Of a DNA stretch of 13,226 bases, positions 5,509-13,190 are shown piece after piece. The position numbers and the translations under genes are program-made. Every line of letters starts with the position of its first letter. Position 1 is the stretch's first letter. Under the pieces are notes generated by a model that saw nothing but the letters and a program-made list of their open reading frames with translations, had not been told where the DNA came from and made no database searches. The stretch spans positions 1-13,226 of the forward strand of contig CAZLTY010000128.1 of NCBI GenBank assembly GCA_964562575.1, in the 5' to 3' direction. This DNA comes from SG8-4 sp964562575. Lineage in GTDB: Bacteria; Planctomycetota; Phycisphaerae; Sedimentisphaerales; Anaerobacaceae.

Positions 5509-8500
5509 ATGAATAAGGGTGTTATCATTGCCGCTGTGTTGATCTTCTCTCTGGCGCCTGGCGCGCGGGCGGCGGCGGGAGATTTAGTGGATGCCATGGG
5601 CGTTAAGGGCGGTTTCGTCGTCTGTGTGGGCTGCGAAGACGTAAGACTGTTGGTTTCTCTGGGAGCCAGCGATAGCTTCGTCGTGCGGGGGCTTTCCGAC
5701 GATCCCGAGGCCGTCGCAACAGCCAGAGAACAGATCAAATCGGCCGACCTATACGGAAAGGTCTCCGTCGGGCTTTTCGACGGCAAACAACTGCCCTACG
5801 TAGAGAGCCTGGTGAACCTGCTCGTAATCTCCGACGCCGGCGAGCTTTCCGCCGATGAGATCAAGCGGGTATTGGTTCCGGGAGGCGTGGCCCTGATTGA
5901 AGAAGGGCTGGACGTCTCCGGGATCAAGACGGCTGCCACCGGCACACTAAGAGGATGGAAGGCCTTCGAGAACCCCTGGCCGGATGAGATCGATGACTGG
6001 ACCCACTTTCTCCACGATGCGCAGGGTACGTCTGTATCCGACGATCTGATTGCCGGACACCCGAAGGGGCTGAGATGGACTGGCGGACCGTTCTGGGCCA
6101 GGAGTCACGAACATACCGCCAGTCTGCAGGCGATGGTCTCAACCGTCGGCCGTGTGTTCTACGTGATGGACGAGGGACCGACGGAATCTATCCAACTGCC
6201 GGCCGAGATATTCCTGACAGCACGAGATGCCTTCAACGGCACGGTCCTCTGGAAACGGCCTCTGCACAACTGGTTCAATCCCCTCTACCCGCTCAAGAGC
6301 GGTCCGAGCTGGTTGCCAAGGAGACTGGTTGCCGTCAAGGACAGGGTCTATATCGCCCCCGGCGTGGGGCAGAACCTCCTTTGTCTGGACGCAGCTACGG
6401 GCAAGACAGTCTGCACTTATGCCGACACCGCCGACACATTCGAGTTGATCGTCTCGGATGGTACCGTCTTCGCAGCGGTTGACCCTGACGGCAAACCCAT
6501 CGACTATAACCAGCAGAATGCAGACTGCTGGAAAGAGCGAGACCGTGCCAGCACGATATGGGGATGGAGTCGTGAAAAGGGCACGCGCGTTCTCAAGGCG
6601 ATGCAGGCCGAAAGCGGTGACCTCCTCTGGGAAAAGAAAATGCCCGTCGCCCCGATTACGCTCGCCGCCGATGGCAGAATGGTGTGCTTCTATGATGGTA
6701 CCGCTGTCATCGCTCTTGACAGAAAAACCGGTGGAGAACTCTGGAACGCAAAAGTCTCGCAAATGAAGCTGCTGCGCACGGGATACGGCGGACCGAGGCT
6801 GGTCATCCACAAGGACCGCGTTCTGTTCTCACCGCTGAAAGAAATCTGCGCGATCTCCGCAAAGACCGGCGACATACTCTGGACCGTCAAGAACAAGCCT
6901 GTCTCCGGCCACTTCAGCCTCGAAGATTTCTACGTCATCGACGACAAGGTTTGGACGCTGCAGCGAAAGAACATCGGCGCCTTCACCACTTACGGCCTGG
7001 CCGACGGAGCCAAGCTCGCCGAGTACAGCAATCCGATAGAGTCTTTCTACATCCACCAGAGATGCTATCCCGGCCGGGCCACCGTGAAATACCAGTTGCC
7101 CCCGATAATGGGGACACCGGTCTACGACATGGCGGCCGATACATGGACCAACAACCACTGGTTCCGCGGGGGCTGCGTCTACGGGATGATGCCCGCCAAC
7201 GGCATGGTCTACGCCACTCCGAGCGCGTGCGCGTGCTACTACCAATCCAAGCTTAACGGCTTCAACGCCGTGGCGCCGCAGGCCCAGTCGGCCAAAGCTC
7301 CTCCAGCCGGCCAGCGGTTGACAAAAGGGCCGGCCTATGGAGAACTAAGAACTCAAGACTCAGAACTCAAAACTGCCTCTGAATGGCCGACCTTCCGCCA
7401 CAACAACAAGCGCACCGGCTACGCCCGGACGGATGTTCCGGCCGATCTCGAGCAGTCGTGGAAGAAGGAATTCGGCAAGAAGATCAGCCAGCCGACCGTT
7501 GCCGGCGGGAAACTCTTCCTCAGCGCCGTCGATGAACACACCATCTATGCCCTGGACGCTGCCTCGGGACGTCAAATCTGGCACTTTGTCGCCGATGGCC
7601 GCGTTGACTCTTCGCCAACCATCTANNNNNNNNNNATTCGGTTGCGCGGACGGCTGCGTCTACGCTCTGACCGCCGCCGATGGAGAACTCGCCTGGAAAT
7701 TCCAGGCCGCTCCCAGCATTCGCAGACTGATGTCTTACAATCAGCCTGAGTCGGTCTGGCCACTCTCGGGCAGCACATTGATCGAGGACGACAAACTCTA
7801 CTGTGTGGCCGGCCGCTCCATGTTCCTCGACGGCGGCCTGCGCATGCTGATACTCAACGCCGAGACGGGCGAACTCCTCCACGAAAACGTTATGGACCGC
7901 AAGGTACCCGGTACCGACAAGGAATTGGAGGACCTCCTGATGGGCAAGCACATGCCCGTGTCAATGCCCGATATCCTCTCCAGTGACGGCCAATACGTCT
8001 ACATGAAGTCTCAGACCTTCACCATGGACGGCAAACGCGTGCGCGTCAGGCCTCAGCGTCCGGACACGCAGTACGACGAAGAAGTCCACCTATTCGCGCC
8101 TATTTCATTCCTGGACGACGCATGGCACCAGCGGACATACATGATCTACGGCCGGGCCGCCGGCGAGGGGTGGGCCGAGTTCCAGTTCCCGCCCAAACGC
8201 GTTCCCTGCGGTCGTGTAATGTGCATCGACGAAGAGAACGCCTATTCGTATGGCCGGGACCTGGAACTGCTGTGCAACACGTCCGTCAGCGAATACCGGC
8301 TCTTCAGCGCCGGCAAGAAACCCACGCGCAAGGTTGGAATCCCAAGGCTCGAAGGCCGCAGGTGGCCCAAGGTCAAGTACCCCACGGATAAACCCCTCGC
8401 GAGCAACAGCGTGAACTGGCACCAGCTCGCTAAACAGCCCAAGGATAAGCTTAGCGCCCTGGACTACAATTGGATTCACGAGGAACCCGACGTAATGGCA

Positions 8501-8800
8501 AAAGCCATGGTCCTGGCAAACGACCGGCTCTTTATCGCCGGCCCGCGCGACGTGGCGGACGAAAAGGAGCTTTGGGGCCGTTCCAACGAAAAGATTTACC
8601 AGCAAAAGATGGCATCACAGGCCGCGTGGTTCAAGGGCACGCACGGCGGCTACATGCAGGTATTCTCCAAGAAGGACGGCAAGAAACTCACCGAAAAGAA
8701 ACTGGCCTATCTGCCCGCCTTCGATGGCCTGGTAGCCGCAAGCGGCAAATTGTATATGACCACCGAATGCGGTTCTATCCTCTGTTATGAAGGGAAATAG
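5509..8800 (+). CDS. exported methyltransferase-like / PQQ-type beta-propeller protein, interrupted by an assembly gap
   Basis: The frame runs 5509-7625, is cut by ten N, and resumes out of phase only because the N count is arbitrary, ending in TAG at 8800. It encodes roughly 1,100 residues. Residues 1-21 are a signal peptide (MNKGVIIAAVLIFSLAPGARA). Residues about 24-150 resemble a class I methyltransferase fold (VCVGCEDVRLLVSLGASDSF, later LVPGGVALIEEG). The linker motif DDWTHFLHDAQG (162-173) leads to beta-propeller blades with repeats such as LLCLDAATGKTVC, VIALDRKTGGELW and EICAISAKTGDILW. A Cys-rich segment (GGCVYGMMPANGMVYATPSACACYY, split here by name only) is near 554-578. A second propeller starts at EWPTFRHNNKRTGYA (625) and continues past the gap as FGCADGCVYALTAADGELAW. 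I recognise this fusion from planctomycetes; the substrate and PQQ binding are unproven. Confidence 0.88.
7341..7374 (+). repeat. degenerate AACTCA-type short tandem repeat coding an interdomain linker
   Basis: AGAACTA, AGAACTCA, AGACTCA, GAACTCA and AAACT run in series in an A-rich, GC-poor patch within otherwise GC-rich coding sequence. It encodes ELRTQDSELKT between the two propeller halves. It looks like a low-complexity insertion tolerated in a linker. Confidence 0.6.
7626..7635. other. assembly gap (10 N) inside the beta-propeller gene
   Basis: Ten N between DSSPTI and FGCADGCVYAL. The two halves are in the same gene. Frame arithmetic requires the true missing length to be a multiple of three and not zero, because joining directly creates TAA. 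Propeller repeat spacing suggests only a few codons are missing. Confidence 0.97.
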
Positions 8801-9070
8801 GACCGACAGAAGTCAACTTGCATTGGTTTGGCGCTCGGAATGTCAACGACAGCCGGGACCTATCCAGTATTCGCATCGCCAACCATGATGAGATATACCA
8901 AGCGAACAGACCGGTTCTGGTCGGCATCGTTTGTTGTTGTCGTGCTGTAATATCTTGAGCGATTCTTCAGAGCGAAATGAAGGAACCACATTGGAGACTA
9001 CCTACCTTGGCGTCTTTTCCAAGCCAGTCAGGATCTGGCCATCCCGGCATGCGTGAAGAGTCCGGGGCCG
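8801..9070. other. convergent intergenic region without a recognised feature
   Basis: 270 bp between the ends of the rightward beta-propeller gene and the leftward zinc-ribbon gene. I see no open frame worth calling and no hairpin followed by a T-run on either strand, only a short GACC...GGTC inverted repeat near 8911-8924. Confidence 0.5.
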
Positions 9071-9499
9071 CTATTCGCCAGACAGTCTTCTCTTTCTAAT
9101 CTCTTCTATTTCGCTCTGACCACAATCCGGGCAACGGTCCGCATGATCGTCCGGGCCGGCAATTCCCTCGATGAACACAGTCCCACAGGCCGTGTTTGCG
9201 CATTTCTTGGCGCCGTAAAGACTTCGCTTGCCGCACTCCTTGCAAGTGAGCGCCGTCGCGGAGGTGGCCATCGGGTTCGGGTTCATGTTCGCTGCGAGGT
9301 CCTTGAAGTACTGCTTCAAACCCACCTCGTACTCAGCTTTGCACGCCGGATTATTGCATTTGACCCATCTCGTCTCGTCGTCGGAGATGCTTCCAATGCC
9401 GCCGTCGTCTCCGGACCTCATGTAGGTCACCAACCCAGCCACGCCCAGGCAAACGACGATTACACCGATCATAACCGGTTTCTTCTTGCTATCTTCCAT
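9071..9499 (-). CDS. single-pass membrane protein with four Cys pairs (zinc-ribbon-like)
   Basis: A 142-residue protein ending in TAG. Residues 1-8 are charged (MEDSKKKP), and 9-27 form one membrane helix (VMIGVIVVCLGVAGLVTYM). The rest is soluble, with cysteine pairs CNNPAC, CKEC, CANTAC and CPDC in that order, which fits two zinc-ribbon knuckle sets. The tail IEEIRKRRLSGE is basic. I recognise similar short proteins in planctomycetes, but no function is known to me. Zinc binding is inferred from the Cys spacing. The start at 9499 has GGAG 8 nt upstream (TTGGAGATACTGGCATG); an in-frame start at 9535 would add 12 residues. It lies downstream of the Gfo/Idh-like gene with about 210 bp between, so co-transcription is uncertain. 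Confidence 0.83.
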   Translation of the reverse strand: MEDSKKKPVMIGVIVVCLGVAGLVTYMRSGDDGGIGSISDDETRWVKCNNPACKAEYEVGLKQYFKDLAANMNPNPMATSATALTCKECGKRSLYGAKKCANTACGTVFIEGIAGPDDHADRCPDCGQSEIEEIRKRRLSGE

Positions 9500-9533
9500 G
9501 CCAGTATCTCCAAAACAACATACGTGCAATCCC

Positions 9534-9562
9534 ATACCCTATGAAGGGTAGTAAATTCCCGC
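9534..9562 (+). repeat. direct repeat copy 1 (pair with 10907-10934)
   Basis: ATACCC followed by TATGAAGGGTAGTAAATTCCCGC. It matches 10907-10934 except for a one-base length difference; GAAGGGTAGTAAATTCCCGC is identical in both. TACCC...GGGTA forms a 5-bp inverted repeat in each copy. The two copies flank the Gfo/Idh-like gene at a distance of about 1.37 kb. Weak similarity continues downstream (CCTATTATCATCAAGA here, CGCTATGATCTTCAAGA in copy 2). Confidence 0.8.
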
Positions 9563-9708
9563 GAGTAAGACCATAACCTATTATCATCAAGACACTTGCC
9601 CGCGCACGAACGCAAATCTTCAAGCAGAAGCACTGTATTAGCGACTCGAACCAATAGATTATTTGCTGAGTCGCAACTTGTCAAACTCTTTTCTCATTAT
9701 TGGCACGC

Positions 9709-10773
9709 TCAGTCATTCGCCTGCTCGGCGGCCGCCGGAGACGCCATTTGCAGAATCCTGCCGGGCTCCTCCGGGAAGCCCGTTCGCGCCGAGAGATATG
9801 CTGATTCAATGACGGCCATGTCCATAAGATTCTCTCTGCCGCTGCTGCAGAGCCTGTTCTGCTCAGGCGACAACAGGCTGCGAGCGAAATCCTTCAGCAT
9901 TTCGCTCATGCAGAGAAGCCTGTTATCGTCGTATCGCAGATGCTCGATTTGGCGCCCTAGCCCGTCGCACAGGATCAGCTCCATATCGTTGACCGCCAGC
10001 GTTCTTTCTTGGCCGTAAAGCCTCAAAGACTCCTGAGCCGGGCCAATCCCCGCCCGTCGCGATGCGACAAGGTTTCCGATGGCGGCGCCGCTGAACTTCA
10101 TCGTCACGACCGAAGTGTCCTCGGTCAGGTAAAGCCTCTGCTGCTTGTCCCTGGCCCTGTTCGTGCTCAGAGAATAAACCTGCTCCGGCATCCCGAAGTT
10201 CGAGACGATCTGATCGATCATCCTGTAACAATCGTGGATCAGCACCCCGCCGCCAGCCAGCTTCGGGTCACCTTGCCAGCCGGGCGGCTCGTGACCGCCT
10301 GCGTTGCAGAAAGCGGTTATCAAGAACACATCTTCAATCCGGCCCTCATCCAGGAATCGCCGCAGCGCAAGAAAGCTCTGCGCAAACCGGCTCGGATTGG
10401 CAATCGCAAACTGTACGTCCTGCTCCTCGCTCAGGCGGACAAACTCAGCCGCCTCTTCGAAATCCCTCGCCCCGGGCGGCAATTTGAGCACGTTGAATCC
10501 CCTCTTCATCGCCACCCGCACGTACTCTTCGCAACTGTGCATCGCCTCGGCCACCAACAGACAATCAAGATCGTTCTGAATCACTAATTGCCGGTAATCG
10601 TCATAGGCGGCACACTCGCACTCGCCGGCGATATTCTCGGTGAGATTCGTATCCTTATCCGCCACGGCGTCAATCTGCAAACAATCCACCCGCCCCGCTG
10701 CATAAACCAGCAGCCCCCCGCCCTCAATGAGACCCACAATCCCCGTTTTCAAAATGCCAGTGTCGAATTTCAC
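9709..10773 (-). CDS. Gfo/Idh/MocA-family oxidoreductase-like protein
   Basis: A minus-strand frame of 354 codons ending in TGA. The N-terminal Rossmann half has GIVGLIEGGG (residues 11-20) and a strand-turn IDAVADKD for the nucleotide. The EKP-like position reads LKLPP with Lys97 kept and Glu replaced by Leu. The C-terminal half has GDPKLAGGGVLIHDCYRMIDQI (given in parts: GGGVLIHD, then CYRMIDQI), where the usual catalytic Asp and His appear as His180 and Arg184. NAD-dependent sugar or polyol oxidation is the family role, but these substitutions make the activity uncertain. The frame opens at GTG 10773. However, the frame stays open to the gap at 10793-10802, and ATGAGCGA at 10810-10803 beyond it could be the true start if the gap length is a multiple of three. 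Two direct repeats flank the gene. Confidence 0.85.
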   Translation of the reverse strand: MKFDTGILKTGIVGLIEGGGLLVYAAGRVDCLQIDAVADKDTNLTENIAGECECAAYDDYRQLVIQNDLDCLLVAEAMHSCEEYVRVAMKRGFNVLKLPPGARDFEEAAEFVRLSEEQDVQFAIANPSRFAQSFLALRRFLDEGRIEDVFLITAFCNAGGHEPPGWQGDPKLAGGGVLIHDCYRMIDQIVSNFGMPEQVYSLSTNRARDKQQRLYLTEDTSVVTMKFSGAAIGNLVASRRAGIGPAQESLRLYGQERTLAVNDMELILCDGLGRQIEHLRYDDNRLLCMSEMLKDFARSLLSPEQNRLCSSGRENLMDMAVIESAYLSARTGFPEEPGRILQMASPAAAEQAND

Positions 10774-10792
10774 CCCACCAGCCTGGCACCCA

Positions 10793-10802
10793 NNNNNNNN
10801 NN
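10793..10802. other. assembly gap (10 N) near the start of the Gfo/Idh-like gene
   Basis: Ten N between the first codons seen (GCQAGGVKFD on the minus strand) and an ATG at 10810. If the missing length is zero or a multiple of three, the gene could start at 10810. Confidence 0.97.
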
Positions 10803-10906
10803 TCGCTCATAATCTACAACACGGCCCACTCACTCTTATCAGATGCGCAAAACAAGCTCAACTGTCCGGTGAATTTTACATCTCTTCGTGAACAAAGCAA
10901 ACCATT

Positions 10907-10934
10907 ATACCCTTGAAGGGTAGTAAATTCCCGC
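10907..10934 (+). repeat. direct repeat copy 2 (pair with 9534-9562)
   Basis: ATACCC followed by TTGAAGGGTAGTAAATTCCCGC, one base shorter than copy 1. It runs straight into the truncated pseudopilin fragment and contains the stop (TAA 10924-10926) that closes that frame upstream. Confidence 0.8.
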
Positions 10935-10935
10935 C

Positions 10936-11082
10936 GCTATGATCTTCAAGATGTACACCGACGACAATGACCACCAGTTCTACGGCGCCTGGTTCACATC
11001 CCAGCAGGGACACATCTGGATCGGCGAGCTCAGGCCCTACTATAAGTATGCGGTGCAAAATATCGCGCCGCAGATTGCATGA
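10936..11082 (+). pseudogene. fragment of a planctomycete pseudopilin-like (prepilin-type N-terminal domain) protein
   Basis: The frame AMIFKMYTDDNDHQFYGAW, then GHIWIGELRPYYK, ends at TGA 11080-11082 after 47 codons from ATG 10939. KMYTDDND and the W.ELRPYY pattern are typical of the middle of planctomycete pseudopilin-like proteins (the large families with a prepilin-type methylation site). The hydrophobic N-terminus that should precede it is absent, and the frame is closed upstream within the direct repeat. After PYYK the sequence no longer looks like the family. It therefore looks like an internal relic cut at the repeat. No ribosome binding site precedes the ATG. The 335-bp stretch 10811-11145 holds only this fragment, the repeat and presumably the FtsW/RodA promoter, which I could not pick out. 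Confidence 0.6.
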
Positions 11083-11145
11083 GTATGGCAATTTCGTCAC
11101 CTCTGTGTTAATGTGTCTGGCATGTACAACTTTTTGCAGGGACGC

Positions 11146-12378
11146 ATGGTGGCCGTTAGATTGTGCCTTTTGGGGGCAACTCTCATCCTGATCGGCGTCG
11201 GGATAGCTACAATCTATTCTGTGGGGCACCCGGCCGAGGAAAGCCCCGCCGCCCAGAGCGAAAACCTGGCCGCCTACTGGAAGAAGCAGGTCGTGTTCGC
11301 CGTGCTGGGGTGCTTTGCCTTCATCATAGTCAACTCGATCAATTACAGGTGGTGGGGCACGGTCAGCTACTGGCTCCTGGGCATCGTGCTGGTTCTGCTG
11401 GCCCTGCTGCTCGTGAGCAAATTCGTGGTCACCCTGCCCTTCGCAAAGCCGATAAACGGTACCTACCGCTGGATATCGTTCACAGTCGCAGGTCGCAGCC
11501 TGCCTTCGCTTCAACCATCTGAGTTCTGCAAGCTCGCGTATGTCATGGCTCTGGCCTGGTACCTGAGATTTCGCAGTAATTATCGGAACTTCAAGGCCTT
11601 GATCGGCCCGTTCGCACTGGCACTATTGCCGATGATTCTGATTCTGCCCGAGCCGGATCTCGGGACGGTGATGTTGATGATGCCGATCCTGTTCATGATG
11701 CTGTTTGTCGCCGGGGCGAAGGTCAGGCATTTGCTGCTTATCATACTGATGGCGTGCCTGGTAAGCCCGCTGCTGTGGCACAAAATGGAGAGTTACCAGC
11801 GGATCAGGATTAGCAGCGTATTGCTGCAGAACGCGTGGATTCGCGAGAAAGCCGAGCAGCACCCAGCCCTGGGCAAGGTCCTTGTGGGCACGAACTTCAG
11901 CACCAAGCAGTGGAAGAACGATTGGGGTTTCCATTTGATTCGTTCGAAATACGCGATCGCCTCGGGCCGGATCAATAGGGCCACGGGGTACGGCTTTCGA
12001 CAGGGCCCATTCATAAAATACGGTTTCCTGCCGGAGCGGCACAATGACTTCATATTCGCTGTGATCGCCCATCAATGGGGCTTCTGGGGCTGTTTGGGAC
12101 TGCTCTCGCTCTACGTGATTATCGTGAGCTGTGGGCTGGAAATCGCTGTCAACAATACCGATCCGTTCGGTAAATTGCTGGCGGTGGGCATTGTCGCGCT
12201 GTTCGTGGTCGAGGTTATGATCAACGTCGGGATGACCGTAGGTTTGATGCCGATCACGGGGCTGACTCTGCCTTTGGTCAGCTACGGCGGATCGAGTCTG
12301 CTGGTCAGTATGGCTTCTGTTGGACTGCTCAATAACATCGGCAGGAGCAGACCATTTAGCGTAGCGCCGAAAGCATAA
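11146..12378 (+). CDS. RodA/FtsW/SpoVE-family peptidoglycan glycosyltransferase
   Basis: About 410 residues with 9-10 membrane helices, the SEDS fold that polymerises lipid II into glycan strands at the inner membrane. Family motifs (numbering from Met 11146) are QPSEFCK (123-129), PEPDLGTVMLM (168-178), the catalytic-loop segment LPERHNDFIFAVIA with Asp301 at the position of the essential aspartate, and GMTVGLMP with LPLVSYGGSS (375-384). The segment after HNDFIFAVIA reads HQWG where the family commonly has EE.G. The start was chosen because AGGGA lies 3 nt upstream; in-frame ATG 11122 and GTG 11113 give 8 or 11 more residues but have no ribosome binding site. The sequence does not decide between RodA and FtsW, and no cognate class B PBP gene is visible. 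The murJ gene follows after 50 bp on the same strand. Confidence 0.92.
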   Translation: MVAVRLCLLGATLILIGVGIATIYSVGHPAEESPAAQSENLAAYWKKQVVFAVLGCFAFIIVNSINYRWWGTVSYWLLGIVLVLLALLLVSKFVVTLPFAKPINGTYRWISFTVAGRSLPSLQPSEFCKLAYVMALAWYLRFRSNYRNFKALIGPFALALLPMILILPEPDLGTVMLMMPILFMMLFVAGAKVRHLLLIILMACLVSPLLWHKMESYQRIRISSVLLQNAWIREKAEQHPALGKVLVGTNFSTKQWKNDWGFHLIRSKYAIASGRINRATGYGFRQGPFIKYGFLPERHNDFIFAVIAHQWGFWGCLGLLSLYVIIVSCGLEIAVNNTDPFGKLLAVGIVALFVVEVMINVGMTVGLMPITGLTLPLVSYGGSSLLVSMASVGLLNNIGRSRPFSVAPKA

Positions 12379-12428
12379 GTCGTAATCGGTCAACTTCAAA
12401 CCGCAATCCACCCGATGATAAGTATGAA

Positions 12429-13190
12429 ATGATAAAAGGTTTCAGACAAATTGCCGGCCTTACGACGATCAGCCGGGTGTTCGGCATGGTGCGGGACATG
12501 GCGTTCGCACATTTCCTGGGCGCCGGCGGCCTGATGGACGGCTGGGTAATAGCATTCAAAATCCCCAACCTGGCAAGGCGGCTCTTCGGAGAAGGAGCGG
12601 CATCGTCATCGCTGATACCAGTATACAGCGAGCAGGTGCAGAAGGACCCTGAAGTGGCAAAGAAACTGGCCTGCACCGTCGTTACAGTAGTCTTCTTGCT
12701 CCTTGCCGGGGCTGTTCTGTTCGGCGAGGGGATTATCTGGGGCTATTACAGGTTCTGCAGCATCCTTCCAAGCACAAACCTCAAGCTGGCGCTGAGCGGA
12801 ATAATGCTGCCGTATACAATTATGATCTGCGTTGTAGCTATTCTGGCCGGCATACTCAACGCGCACAGGCACTTCGCTATGCCGGCGGCTGCGCCGATCG
12901 TGCTGAACATGTTTATCATCGGCTCGCTTTGCATCGGCGGATGGGGCTTTGGGATAGAGGCGGCTAGTCTGGTCTTTGTCGTTGCTGTGGCAGTCCTTGT
13001 CGCTGGGCTGGTCCAGTTGTTCATACAGCTTCGGCCACTGCGGAGACGGGGAGTCTATATTCGCCCGGCCTGGCAGGTCAAGTCGGAGGCATTCAAGAAG
13101 ATTCTTGTCCTTATGGGGCCGATGATTCTTGGTTTGACGGTTACGCAGATAAACACACTGGCCGACGATTTTATTGCCTTGTGGTTTTGA
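12429..13190 (+). CDS. murJ: lipid II flippase MurJ, N-terminal half, cut by an in-frame TGA
   Basis: MurJ (MVF family) moves lipid II across the inner membrane for peptidoglycan assembly. Usual length is about 500-550 residues; here TGA at 13188-13190 ends the frame after 253. The E. coli functional residues are kept with a constant offset of two: Arg16 and Arg22 (SRVFGMVRD), Asp37 (LMDGWVIAFKIPN), Arg50 and Glu55 (LARRLFGEGAASSS). Six or seven hydrophobic helices precede the stop, and the final residues are QINTLADDFIALWF. The frame resumes directly after TGA as GSPEKGEGFSLL to the window end, which matches the expected continuation WFSGSPEKGEGF. A single TCA-to-TGA change (Ser) would explain it. 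The start is at ATG 12429, 50 bp after the RodA/FtsW stop, so the two are probably an operon. The N-terminal half alone is not expected to work. Confidence 0.92.
   Translation: MIKGFRQIAGLTTISRVFGMVRDMAFAHFLGAGGLMDGWVIAFKIPNLARRLFGEGAASSSLIPVYSEQVQKDPEVAKKLACTVVTVVFLLLAGAVLFGEGIIWGYYRFCSILPSTNLKLALSGIMLPYTIMICVVAILAGILNAHRHFAMPAAAPIVLNMFIIGSLCIGGWGFGIEAASLVFVVAVAVLVAGLVQLFIQLRPLRRRGVYIRPAWQVKSEAFKKILVLMGPMILGLTVTQINTLADDFIALWF

Noticed and set aside
6139..6810. A 223-codon minus-strand frame inside the beta-propeller gene
   Set aside because: It is a shadow frame in GC-rich coding sequence; the plus strand shows clear propeller repeats throughout.
9641..9674. GCGACTC...GAGTCGC inverted repeat as a terminator after the Gfo/Idh-like gene
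   Set aside because: Seven-bp stem with a 20-nt loop and no T-run on the minus strand; too weak to call.
10876..12411. Two long minus-strand frames opposite the RodA/FtsW gene
   Set aside because: His/Gln/Asp-rich translations typical of antisense to hydrophobic coding sequence; the plus strand has membrane helices and SEDS motifs.
13188..13190. TGA recoded as Trp or Gly, or as selenocysteine
   Set aside because: TGA ends at least three other genes in the window in the normal way, and no convincing selenocysteine insertion hairpin is visible in the short downstream sequence.
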